From an uncultured Bacilli bacterium (GTDB lineage: Bacteria; Bacillota_I; Bacilli_A; RF39; UBA660), in contig CAJTYF010000026.1 of NCBI GenBank assembly GCA_910583945.1, positions 1 through 21,064 on the forward strand: DNA of 21,064 nt. The letters are read 5' to 3'. Position 1 is the stretch's first letter. Every line of letters begins with the position of its first letter. The position numbers and the translations under genes are program-made. The notes beneath the pieces were generated by a model. The model searched no databases. It was not told the origin of the DNA and worked only from the letters and a program-made list of their open reading frames with translations. Shown here piece after piece: positions 1-7,999 of the stretch.

Positions 1-3000
1 TAATTATTTTTTTCGTTACATTGTTATTGATGTCGTAATCGTAATCAATAGAATGATTATTAAATTCATAACGACTTAATCTCCTTGCTAAATCGTAGAA
101 ATAGTTATAGGTATCTTCACTTTTTACTTTAACAAGTTCACTTAAGTTATTGTAATAATAGGTATAACTTTTATTATTTTTCTTAAGTTTTTTTATTCGA
201 TCAAATTCATCATAAGTATATTCTAGTTTATGGTTATTTCCATAAATTGAATTTATTAGATTTCCATTCTGTTCTTCATAGTTATTGGTTACTAAGACTT
301 GATCATTTATTTTTATTTTTTTAGTATTTAAGAAGTTATCATAAGTAAAGTGATATTCTTTATTATTGCAAGTTATTTTATCTAGTAATTCATTTGTATT
401 ATAAGTATAATTTATTTCTTTATTATTTTTAGATACCTGAGCTAATTTTCTGTTATTGGTGTATGTATAAGTGGTCACGGTTCCTTTAGGGTCCGTTATA
501 CTTGTCAATTCTCCTGTAAATGGATTAATATTATAATCCGTTACTTTTCCTAAATGGTCTACTGTTTCTTTTAAGAATTTACCATTCATTTTATATTTAG
601 CACTGGTTTCTAAGTATTGTCTTGAAGTAAAAGGTTCTAGATAAAATTCTTGATGTTCATTGTTTTCAGCGTATTCTTGAGTGATTAAAGTGTTGTTTTG
701 TTCTGTCAAACAGTTTTCTGTTCCTTTTATTTTAAAGGAAACACTACCATTTTTATTTTTGATTTGTTCGTATTCTGTTGTTTTTTCTGTTTCTAATCTT
801 CCACTATTCTCTTTGATATTTAGAAATCTTGGAATAATATTACTTTTAATGGTGTAAGAATGATTTGTTTCATTGTAAAGGATATCAAAACAATCATTAC
901 TACATTTAGGACTTTCAAATTTTGGGGTCATGTCTAAGTAACTTGGAGAAAGTAATTTATTGGTGCCTTTTAGTCTTATGTAATAAGAGATTTCATTTGC
1001 TATTTTCGTATTAAAGATTTTAGTTTTAATAGGGTTATTATTTTCATCATATTCCATTTTATTAGCAATTCCTTTGGTGGATATTCCTTCTACTAATCTA
1101 TTTTTACTATCGTATTCAAAACTAAAGTTATTTCCTTTAGGTTCAAATGAACTAATTAATTGATTGTTGTCATCATAATTAAATTCACTGATGCCTTTGT
1201 TTTGGTTATAAGCAACGGTTAAATTACCGTTATCATCATAAGCAAAGGAGTTGTTTTCCAAATATTTGGTTAAGCAAACATTGGTAAAATAAAAACTATT
1301 CACTTCATTTTGAGAAATAAAGGATAACCACATACTATCAAAATCTTCTTCAGCTACAAGGATTGTTTCAAAAAATTGCCATTCAGTAGCATGATTGTTT
1401 AATACTAATTGAGGTACTCCTCTTCCATCTCCAATATAACCCATTCCTAATAACACTATAATTCCTTCATATTCACTGTATGGATCTTGAATGCCTTCAT
1501 TTTTATACCAAAAAGATAAACGATAAGTTTCATTTTTCTTACCATTAAAGATAAAACTTTGTCCTGTTCCATCAGACTCTTGGTAACCACTTACTAATTT
1601 ACAAGCATGAATTCCATTAGGTAAAGTAACAATTCCACTATTAGGATTCGTTGGAATATCCCAGCCAGTGAATCCGTTAGAAAAGTCTGAGTTTTCAATT
1701 AAGTTATGGTAGTTGGCTGTTTCTCCTCTTTCAAGTTGCATATCATCCATATAAACAACATCTGTTATGTTGTCCGAATAAATTTTTATGGTATAGTTTT
1801 TTTCTTTATCAAGTTCATACGTTAAACTGGTTCTTATAAATTCACTACTACTTTGATACATCTTTTCTTCTTTTAAAAGACTTGTTTCATAAAGGGCTAT
1901 TTTAAAGTTATTGGTGGTTTTAAAATAGGCGCTAAAGGTATAGAAGCCGTTTTCTTTTACCTTTGGTAAAGATAGGGTGTATTCTCCAGTTATTTTGAGG
2001 CTTTTATCACCACTTCTTTTTTCTTCTGTTGTGATCATTTCACTTGGGTAAGTCCCTTTTTCAAAACTGGTGTCTGTTAAAAGGTTATTGGTGTATTTCA
2101 TTCCCTCGGTGAGACTTATTAATTTATTTTTACTTTTAGGAGATCGTGCTCCTGTATCATAATCACTAATTTTTCCATAAGCGTTTCTTATGTCTTGCGT
2201 TTCATCTAAACTGGTTGTACAAATTGTGTTTCCTTGATTATTAAATGTGTAACTCGTTATTCTTCCTTTGTTATCTTTTACTCTTGTTACTTTAAATTCA
2301 TAAGTGAATTCTAAGCGATTTCCGACTTCACCGTTTATTCCTAATTCTTCTACGGTTTTAATTCTATAAGGAAGGGTGTCATAATACGTATAACGGTATT
2401 TTTTACCGCTTGCTTCTTCAATGGTTTCTATTAAATTCTTATCGTTATAGGTTAATTTTGTCACTCCTGTGTTAGTTACAATTTCCTCAATTTCGCCATT
2501 TGATAATTCTAAAGTTGAATTTTCTAAATTTTCATCGCTAATGGTTATTCTTAATCTATCCAATGAATCTATTTGTATTCTTTGATTCTTTCTGTTTTTT
2601 AATATTGCAAGTTCACTTTCGTTGTAATAAAAGTCAAGGTATTCATTATTGGTGTTCATAATTTTATATAGAAAATAAGTGGAAGAACCGAGATGTTCAA
2701 CAAATTCTTTTTTGTTACCATTTTTATCCGTTAAAGTATAAGTCGTTTCATTTTTAGTTGCTGTTAAACCTAGACCGTCTTCATCAATGATTTCTGTTGT
2801 TGTGTCTTCTTTTTGATGTTCATAAAAGTAATGAGTGGCTCCTGTACCATCAATATATTCTAAACAAGCGTGATCAAAATTTACTTCTTGTAAGGTTTCA
2901 TAATAGTTAAATTTAAAGCCCTTCGGTAATCCAAAATTTTTATTTAGAATCCGATCGTTGGTGTTGTAATTTAAAGCTAAATTTATGGGGTAATAGTTTC

Positions 3001-4375
3001 CTTTTGTGTTTAGTAAATGAAAGCTATGGAGGACATTTCCTGTTAAGTTATTAATGAACGATACTCCCCCATCAAATTCAATGGTTTGATAGGTCATATA
3101 ATCATTTAAACCATTTTGATTACGGTAATGAAGAATTAAGTAAGGTCTAGGGTTTTGGCCATCAATCGTTTCATTATTATTTTTAGAATAAAAGTAATAT
3201 TCACGATATTTATCTTCATACGTTTCTTGTTCTTGTTTAATCATGAAGCCATAGTTAGGAAATCCCGCATACCACTGTTTTACTAAATTGGTGATATTTA
3301 GTTCTGTTTGTCTTAGTTCAATTGTGAGCGGTGCTTTTGAAGTTTCATAGGCTCTCATGCCTAATGTGAAATTTTCGATTTTTGTTTCATATTTATTGTT
3401 CATACTATTCCAATTTGCTGTTTCTTCGGTCCAATTCGTTGTTATGGCATGAACATCAAATGGTTTTTCTAAATATTTACTTTCAAACGTTAGCTCTCCT
3501 CCCTCAAGATGTGTTTCTCCTGTTTCAATGAGTTCAGGATGACTGGTTAAATAGGCTCTAGCATCAATAATATCACAGCCTGTACCTAAGTTTGGCAAAT
3601 TGAATTTCATTAGAGTTCGATAAGTTTTACCATTTGGATCTGTACCAACTATTAGTTTTTCTTCACTGTTATAATTCTTATTAATCTCTCCATTACAAAT
3701 GTAAGTATCATAAACAGATTCTTCACTATTTACTTGCATAATTGGATCAATAATTAGCGGATAAAGGGATTCATTATTTAAGATAGTCTCATCTATTATA
3801 AAGCTTAAAGTATAACTATTGTTTTCTTTGGTTAAATGATATTGAATAGGATAAGTATTATTATTTTTATCTATTAAAGTTGGCGTTTTTAAAGTAAATA
3901 CTTTTTGAATTTCTAGATTACCATTTTTTAATTCTAGTTCTAAATTAGTCTCTATTTTATATTTTAGATTTTTAAAATCATTATTTTTTTGTTTTAAAAT
4001 AATATTATCTTTTATTTGTTCATTTTTAACAATATATTCGATATCAATATTGTTTAAAATATTTAAATAAGTCATTTTATTATTATCTAAGTTATAAGAG
4101 ATATTTTTATTTGCTAAATTTATGTTTAAATAGTATTGATCTTTTAATATTTGAAGTAAAAAAGTGTCTTCTTTGTTTCTAGCAAAGTGCACTTTAAAAT
4201 CATTGTCTTTATTGGTTATATACTTGTCTTTTAAAATCAGGGTATTATTAATTTCTTGGTATTCATTATTTTTTAGGTAATGAATATTTTGATCATACAT
4301 TTCGACTGTAAAAGTTCCATCATTATTACGGTAATGTTTTTCTCTTGGTTTTCTTAAAATTTTTATTTCTTGCAT
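1..4375 (-). CDS. DNRLRE / RHS (YD-repeat) giant protein, partial (3' end beyond window)
   Basis: I read the frame triplet by triplet from the ATG at 4375 to the left edge. There are 1458 sense codons and no stop, so the C-terminus is outside the window. Visible order: WapA-like N-terminal region (about 1-212) ending in the family's typical YPLIIDP; DNRLRE domain (about 213-418, with the hallmark WTEETANWN and a later VKQWYAGFPNYGF); first YD-repeat shell (about 420-740); two jelly-roll, CBM-like modules (about 762-880 and 891-1036, each opening with an N-L-x-x-x-x-F motif); YD repeats (about 1039-1125, e.g. YDDNGNLT, YDSKNRLVEG); a ricin-type beta-trefoil-like insert (about 1128-1246); then more YD repeats to the edge. 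In known RHS/WapA proteins the shell encloses a C-terminal toxin, which would lie beyond position 1. The N-terminus (MQEIKILRKPREK) has no signal peptide or membrane segment. The start follows the stop of the tail-collar gene by one base (TAATATG), so translation is probably coupled. The RHS and DNRLRE calls are firm; the lectin modules are inferred from pattern. Confidence 0.9.
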   Translation of the reverse strand, partial: MQEIKILRKPREKHYRNNDGTFTVEMYDQNIHYLKNNEYQEINNTLILKDKYITNKDNDFKVHFARNKEDTFLLQILKDQYYLNINLANKNISYNLDNNKMTYLNILNNIDIEYIVKNEQIKDNIILKQKNNDFKNLKYKIETNLELELKNGNLEIQKVFTLKTPTLIDKNNNTYPIQYHLTKENNSYTLSFIIDETILNNESLYPLIIDPIMQVNSEESVYDTYICNGEINKNYNSEEKLIVGTDPNGKTYRTLMKFNLPNLGTGCDIIDARAYLTSHPELIETGETHLEGGELTFESKYLEKPFDVHAITTNWTEETANWNSMNNKYETKIENFTLGMRAYETSKAPLTIELRQTELNITNLVKQWYAGFPNYGFMIKQEQETYEDKYREYYFYSKNNNETIDGQNPRPYLILHYRNQNGLNDYMTYQTIEFDGGVSFINNLTGNVLHSFHLLNTKGNYYPINLALNYNTNDRILNKNFGLPKGFKFNYYETLQEVNFDHACLEYIDGTGATHYFYEHQKEDTTTEIIDEDGLGLTATKNETTYTLTDKNGNKKEFVEHLGSSTYFLYKIMNTNNEYLDFYYNESELAILKNRKNQRIQIDSLDRLRITISDENLENSTLELSNGEIEEIVTNTGVTKLTYNDKNLIETIEEASGKKYRYTYYDTLPYRIKTVEELGINGEVGNRLEFTYEFKVTRVKDNKGRITSYTFNNQGNTICTTSLDETQDIRNAYGKISDYDTGARSPKSKNKLISLTEGMKYTNNLLTDTSFEKGTYPSEMITTEEKRSGDKSLKITGEYTLSLPKVKENGFYTFSAYFKTTNNFKIALYETSLLKEEKMYQSSSEFIRTSLTYELDKEKNYTIKIYSDNITDVVYMDDMQLERGETANYHNLIENSDFSNGFTGWDIPTNPNSGIVTLPNGIHACKLVSGYQESDGTGQSFIFNGKKNETYRLSFWYKNEGIQDPYSEYEGIIVLLGMGYIGDGRGVPQLVLNNHATEWQFFETILVAEEDFDSMWLSFISQNEVNSFYFTNVCLTKYLENNSFAYDDNGNLTVAYNQNKGISEFNYDDNNQLISSFEPKGNNFSFEYDSKNRLVEGISTKGIANKMEYDENNNPIKTKIFNTKIANEISYYIRLKGTNKLLSPSYLDMTPKFESPKCSNDCFDILYNETNHSYTIKSNIIPRFLNIKENSGRLETEKTTEYEQIKNKNGSVSFKIKGTENCLTEQNNTLITQEYAENNEHQEFYLEPFTSRQYLETSAKYKMNGKFLKETVDHLGKVTDYNINPFTGELTSITDPKGTVTTYTYTNNRKLAQVSKNNKEINYTYNTNELLDKITCNNKEYHFTYDNFLNTKKIKINDQVLVTNNYEEQNGNLINSIYGNNHKLEYTYDEFDRIKKLKKNNKSYTYYYNNLSELVKVKSEDTYNYFYDLARRLSRYEFNNHSIDYDYDINNNVTKKII

Positions 4376-4376
4376 A

Positions 4377-4958
4377 TTAGCCTACTCTTTTCCACATATA
4401 ACAAGTAATAAAAGGTGGTAAAATGTTAACGTTTCTACTATTATTACTCATTTCAGTAACTGGAGTAGAATGATTCCAATGTGCAAATTCAACATTTCCT
4501 GAATTGATTATGTAAGTTGCGTTTTTATTATTTTGGTAATTATTTGGTTCTTCAGCAATATAGCCAATAGAAGAAGCATTATTATTACAAGCGCCAATCG
4601 CTGCTGATAATCGTATTTCACTTTTACCTCCTGTTTTTTCAGGACTATTCATATTTTGATTATTTTCATCTATTCCTATTGGAATTCTCCCATTTCCCCA
4701 TCTTTCCCATGATCCACCAAAAAGAGTACTAGGATTTACATTATTTACACTCATGTAAATAGAGCCAATTGGGTATAATTCATTATTTGAGTTATTATTG
4801 GTATTGATAGAGTTAACGGTTAGGTTGCCATTTTCATCTAAACTAAATTTGTTATTTTTTGATGTGATACATTCTGCTTCTAGTCTGTTAATGCTCAAAT
4901 TCGTTTTGTCTTCTTCTTTTGTAAAATTGTCTTTAAAATATAATTCATCTAAATTCAT
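4377..4958 (-). CDS. Phage tail-collar / baseplate-type fibre protein
   Basis: This 193-residue protein has a short N-terminal segment, then a beta-strand-like stretch at 39-51 (SLDENGNLTVNSI) as in phage fibre shafts. The classic tail-collar block follows at about 61-96 (LYPIGSIYMSVNNVNPSTLFGG, then W84 and GRIPIGI). The last residues (ILPPFITCYMWKR) are the usual end of Gram-positive phage tail-fibre/baseplate proteins. Such domains form the receptor-binding or baseplate-attached tip of tails. There is no signal peptide. The ribosome site AAGGA lies about 7 bases before the ATG. The gene is first in a two-gene unit with the giant RHS frame, whose ATG begins one base after this stop. A tail-tip domain paired with an RHS protein suggests the two products act together, either as particle components or as adaptor and cargo. 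The pairing is seen; the joint function is inferred. Confidence 0.85.
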   Translation of the reverse strand: MNLDELYFKDNFTKEEDKTNLSINRLEAECITSKNNKFSLDENGNLTVNSINTNNNSNNELYPIGSIYMSVNNVNPSTLFGGSWERWGNGRIPIGIDENNQNMNSPEKTGGKSEIRLSAAIGACNNNASSIGYIAEEPNNYQNNKNATYIINSGNVEFAHWNHSTPVTEMSNNSRNVNILPPFITCYMWKRVG

Positions 4959-5133
4959 TTTTTGTCCTTTCTTTTTTTGAATTTATGAAATGTGTTTTTA
5001 AGTCATTTTTTCACCTCCATGTGTTCAGAATAAAATAAATATTTTTTTAAACCAAGAAGTCGGAAGTTGCGCAAATTTCGTTTTCTTTTCAAAAATATTT
5101 TTTTCTTTTATGTTTTAGGTGGAGGTGATCGTT
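4959..5133. promoter_or_regulatory. Divergent control region between fibre/RHS unit and holin/endolysin unit
   Basis: This 175-base, very AT-rich region drives two divergent gene pairs. On the minus strand TTGGTT, 17 bases, TATTCT (around 5020-5050) is a weak but plausible sigma-A promoter. On the plus strand I see only a poor candidate ending in TATGTT near 5110. An 8-base palindrome TTGCGCAA lies at 5067-5074, and the 12-base direct repeat AAATATTTTTTT occurs on both sides of it. These could be regulator sites, but nothing proves it. Confidence 0.4.
4998..5006 (-). other. Two-codon mini-ORF (ATG ACT TAA) behind a strong Shine-Dalgarno
   Basis: On the minus strand GGAGGTG at 5012-5018 is followed, 5 bases later, by ATG ACT TAA at 5006-4998. 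This is the best ribosome site in the intergenic region and it lies 40 bases upstream of the tail-collar start. It may be a minimal leader ORF in the 5' UTR or the decayed start of a lost gene. Confidence 0.3.
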
Positions 5134-5406
5134 ATGGATGAATTATCGACAGAACTTTTTTGTACAATTAGTTTACTGGTTTCAAGCCTTTTGGCTCGAC
5201 TTTCAAAAAAGAATCCTCTGTTTGATAATTACCTTATTCCCGTTCAAAATTTATTAATTGGCGTATTGATGGCTTTAGTTGAATGGATGATAACAAAAGA
5301 TTTTAAACTAGCTGTTGCTGTATCAGGCATTATGGCTGGTGGTGTTTATGATATCTTCCATAATCTTAATATTATTCTTAAAAAATATTTGAAAAAGGAG
5401 GACTGA
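5134..5406 (+). CDS. Phage holin-like small membrane protein
   Basis: The product has 90 residues. Hydrophobic segments lie at about 8-22, 34-54 and 62-82, with charged residues between them and a lysine-rich C-terminal tail (LKKYLKKED). This is the size and topology of phage holins, which open the cytoplasmic membrane and let an endolysin reach the wall. The ATG at 5134 is chosen because GGAGGTGATC lies just before it; an upstream in-frame GTG at 5119 overlaps that ribosome site and is unlikely. The gene ends in TGA, the only TGA stop among the genes here, and is followed after 6 bases by the M15 peptidase in the same frame. The neighbour strongly supports the holin reading, though the family subtype cannot be named from sequence alone. 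Confidence 0.78.
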   Translation: MDELSTELFCTISLLVSSLLARLSKKNPLFDNYLIPVQNLLIGVLMALVEWMITKDFKLAVAVSGIMAGGVYDIFHNLNIILKKYLKKED

Positions 5407-5412
5407 TTTTTT

Positions 5413-6255
5413 ATGAATTTAATTCAATACAATTACGAAGATCAAACACAATTGACACCGCATTTCAAAGCGAGTGAATGGCGTTGTAAATGTGGACGTA
5501 TCCATTCTTTTTTTGTTGCGGATACGTTACCTTTTTTGCTTGAGAAAGTGATGAAACAAGTGGGAGCCAGCCATGGTTATATTTCTAGTGGTTATCGTTG
5601 TCCTTATCAAGAGAAAAGGATTGGCGGATCGGGAAGTACAACGCATCAAGGGTACGCTTGTGATATTAAGTTTACTGATTTTTCAGGAAAGGTTATTGAT
5701 AGTCGATGGATTGTTTTAGCTTTAGAAGATTTAGGTCATGTTTATGGTATTGGCTATAAATGTGGCGGAAGTTCTTTTTATACTCATATTGATGTTAAAC
5801 CACGAAAATGGTATGGAGATGAATCAAAATCTATGACTCAATCTTGTTGTGACTCGTTTTATGATTATTTTAAAGGTCAAAAAAAAGAGACCTATCAGGT
5901 CTTTGATTTAGTAAAAATGAAATGGCTTAACAAGATTGTTGTGAATGAAGGAAAATGTATTTTAGCCTATGCGGGAAATTTTGGCCATGCTATTGGAGGT
6001 TTAAAAATTGATGGTTTTACTTATCGTGTCCATTTTTTAAAAATGAACGTTTGGAGTTCTTGGATGACTGGAAGTGATGGGTATGCTGGTAATTTAAAAG
6101 ACGCTATTGATGGGATTCAAGTTAAAAATATTCACTATCAAGCCCATTTAAAAAATGGAGACTGGCTCCATTTAATTCAAAAAGTCGATGATACCGCTTT
6201 AGGCTATGCGGGGATCTATGGTAAAGAAATCGATGCTCTAAAATTAAAAAAATAG
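5413..6255 (+). CDS. M15-family peptidoglycan peptidase (endolysin) with ChW-like wall-binding repeats
   Basis: The product has 280 residues. Residues about 12-130 form a peptidase M15 domain (D-Ala-D-Ala carboxypeptidase / L-Ala-D-Glu endopeptidase type): SGYRCP at 59-64, the zinc motif around H78 and D84 (THQGYACDI), and the second zinc/catalytic block THIDV with H125 and D127. M15 enzymes cut the peptide part of peptidoglycan. The usual spacing is H-x6-D; here it is H-x5-D, one residue shorter. From about 185 to the end come repeated blocks with the pattern GYAGN..G..AIDGIQ/L and conserved Trp and His-containing strands, resembling clostridial hydrophobic-W (ChW) repeats, which probably hold the enzyme at the wall. 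There is no signal peptide, so release would depend on the holin just upstream. GGAGG lies inside the end of the holin gene. Endolysin is the best call; wall remodelling for protein export is an alternative role. Confidence 0.88.
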   Translation: MNLIQYNYEDQTQLTPHFKASEWRCKCGRIHSFFVADTLPFLLEKVMKQVGASHGYISSGYRCPYQEKRIGGSGSTTHQGYACDIKFTDFSGKVIDSRWIVLALEDLGHVYGIGYKCGGSSFYTHIDVKPRKWYGDESKSMTQSCCDSFYDYFKGQKKETYQVFDLVKMKWLNKIVVNEGKCILAYAGNFGHAIGGLKIDGFTYRVHFLKMNVWSSWMTGSDGYAGNLKDAIDGIQVKNIHYQAHLKNGDWLHLIQKVDDTALGYAGIYGKEIDALKLKK

Positions 6256-6271
6256 AGTTTCTTTTTTATTT
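6244..6271. terminator. Possible weak bidirectional A/T terminator between convergent genes
   Basis: Only 14 bases separate the stops of the converging M15 and GGGtGRT genes. A run of seven A (6246-6252) and a run of six T (6262-6267) can pair around a 9-base loop and would leave a U-tract on either strand. The stem is pure A-U, so its strength is doubtful. Confidence 0.25.
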
Positions 6272-7271
6272 ATTGTTCTTTCATTGCTTCTTCTACAGCT
6301 ACTGAAACCGCTACAGTAGCTCCAACCATTGGATTGTTTCCCATACCAATTAATCCCATCATTTCAACGTGAGCAGGTACTGAGGAACTTCCGGCAAATT
6401 GAGCGTCAGAATGCATTCTTCCCATGGTATCGGTCATTCCATAAGAAGCAGGACCCGATGCCATATTGTCGGGGTGTAGGGTTCTTCCTGTTCCACCACC
6501 TGAAGCCACAGAAAAATATTTTTTTCCAGCGTCTATTCTTTCTTTTTTGTAAGTTCCAGCTACTGGATGTTGAAATCTTGTGGGATTCGTTGAGTTTCCT
6601 GTAATAGAAATATCAACATTTTCTAACCACATAATTGCTACTCCTTCTCGCACATCGTTTGCTCCATAACATCTTACTTTTGCTCTTTCTCCTTTTGAAT
6701 AAGGGATTTCTTTAACTATTTTTACTTTACCAGTGAAGTAGTCAAAGTCCGTTTGGACATAGGTAAATCCATTTATTCTGGAGATAATTTGAGCTGCATC
6801 TTTTCCTAATCCATTTAATATGACTTTTAAAGGTTCTTTTCTAACTTTATTTGCTGATTTAACGATACCAATAGCTCCTTCGGCGGCTGCAAAACTTTCA
6901 TGTCCTGCTAAAAAAGCAAAACATTTTGTTTCTTCTGATAAAAGCATAGAGGCTAAATTTCCATGACCTAAACCTACTTTTCGATCATCAGCGACTGATC
7001 CTGGAATGCAAAAAGCTTGTAATCCTTCTCCTAAGGCTAGAGCAATCTCTGATGCTTTTTTTAATTCTTTTTTAATAGCTATTGCTGCTCCTAATGTGTA
7101 CGCCCATTTTGCATTTTCAAAACAAATGGGTTGAATTTCTTTAACGATTTCGTAAGGGTTAAATCCTTTATCTGTACATATTTTTAAAGCTTCTTCAAAA
7201 TTTTTTATGTTGTATTTTTCTAATATTGGTTTTATTTGGTTTATTCTTCTTTCATAATTTTCAAATGTCAT
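6270..7271 (-). CDS. GGGtGRT-family protein
   Basis: The product has 333 residues and carries the family-naming motif GGGTGRT at 258-264, followed by a conserved glycine/methionine-rich C-terminus (MASGPASYGMTDTMGR, then MGLIGMGNNPMVGATVAV). This family is found in many anaerobes and its biochemical role is not established to my knowledge. It lacks a signal peptide or clear membrane segments and is presumably cytoplasmic. Its ribosome site AAGGAG overlaps the stop codon of the preceding NifU-like gene, with 10 bases between the genes, so the two are co-transcribed and probably co-translated. That pairing suggests a role with Fe-S clusters or a redox enzyme. The identification is strong; the function is open. 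Confidence 0.9.
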   Translation of the reverse strand: MTFENYERRINQIKPILEKYNIKNFEEALKICTDKGFNPYEIVKEIQPICFENAKWAYTLGAAIAIKKELKKASEIALALGEGLQAFCIPGSVADDRKVGLGHGNLASMLLSEETKCFAFLAGHESFAAAEGAIGIVKSANKVRKEPLKVILNGLGKDAAQIISRINGFTYVQTDFDYFTGKVKIVKEIPYSKGERAKVRCYGANDVREGVAIMWLENVDISITGNSTNPTRFQHPVAGTYKKERIDAGKKYFSVASGGGTGRTLHPDNMASGPASYGMTDTMGRMHSDAQFAGSSSVPAHVEMMGLIGMGNNPMVGATVAVSVAVEEAMKEQ

Positions 7272-7281
7272 TCTTTACTCC

Positions 7282-7974
7282 TTATTGTTCTCTTGGATCT
7301 ATTTTTTTTATGGCTTCATCAAATCTTCCATAGATGCCTGATGCTTTTTCAATAGCTTCTAAAGCTTCTATACCTGATTTAATATATTCCATCATTTTTC
7401 CTATATGAACATATTTATAGCCTATAATTTGATCTTCTGAATCTAATCCGATTTCTACTATATATCCTTCCGCTAGGTTTAAATATCTAGGTCCTTTTAA
7501 ATTGCTTGAATAGATCGTTCCTACTTGACTTGTGTGTCCTTTTCCTAAATCTTCTAACCCCGCTCCTATAGGAAGGCCTCCTTCTGAAAAAGCGGTTTGC
7601 GTTCTTCCATAAACGATTTGTAAAAATAATTCTCTCATGGCGGTGTTAATGGCATCGCATACAAGATCGGTATTTAAAGCTTCGAGTAATGTTTTGCCTA
7701 TAAGAATTTCACCCGCCATCGCAGCGGAATGAGTCATTCCTGAACAGCCAATCGTTTCAACTAATGCTTCTTGTATGATTCCTTCCTTTATGTTTAAAGT
7801 TAATTTGCATGCCCCTTGTTGTGGTGCACACCATCCAATGCCATGTGTTAGGCCTGAAATGTCTTTTATTTCTTTGGCTTTGATCCATTTTCCTTCTTCT
7901 GGAATGGGCGATGGACCATGATTCGCTCCTTTTTTTACGTAACACTGATTTTCTAATTCGTTTGTATAATTCAT
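7282..7974 (-). CDS. NifU/IscU-like iron-sulfur cluster scaffold homologue
   Basis: The product has 230 residues from the chosen start. A NifU-N/IscU-like core is seen from the cysteine pattern: C49 and C56 in GWCAPQQGAC and C77 in IGCSGMTHSAAMAGE, which matches the conserved Cys-containing loop of IscU scaffolds. Scaffolds assemble Fe-S clusters and pass them to target proteins. The protein is longer than ordinary IscU and has an extra C-terminal half ending in an amphipathic helix (about 190-225). An in-frame ATG at 8001 would add nine residues, but that ATG overlaps the promoter -10 (TATAATG), and AGGAG sits 7 bases before the ATG at 7974, so 7974 is the true start. The gene is first in a two-gene operon with the GGGtGRT protein. 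Calling it a scaffold is inference from homology; it may be dedicated to its partner rather than to general Fe-S supply. Confidence 0.83.
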   Translation of the reverse strand: MNYTNELENQCYVKKGANHGPSPIPEEGKWIKAKEIKDISGLTHGIGWCAPQQGACKLTLNIKEGIIQEALVETIGCSGMTHSAAMAGEILIGKTLLEALNTDLVCDAINTAMRELFLQIVYGRTQTAFSEGGLPIGAGLEDLGKGHTSQVGTIYSSNLKGPRYLNLAEGYIVEIGLDSEDQIIGYKYVHIGKMMEYIKSGIEALEAIEKASGIYGRFDEAIKKIDPREQ

Positions 7975-7999
7975 TTTATCTCCTACTTCTTTATTATTC

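Noticed and set aside
5040..5105. Direct repeat AAATATTTTTTT as an attachment site pair
   Set aside because: The repeats are low-complexity A/T runs 50 bases apart and do not flank the locus; chance is enough.
5119..5134. GTG start of the holin at 5119
   Set aside because: It lies inside the ribosome site that serves the ATG at 5134.
1..6255. Complete prophage
   Set aside because: Only a tail-tip, a holin and an endolysin gene are visible, with no capsid, terminase, integrase or repressor in the window. The left side is not visible, so this stays open beyond the edge.
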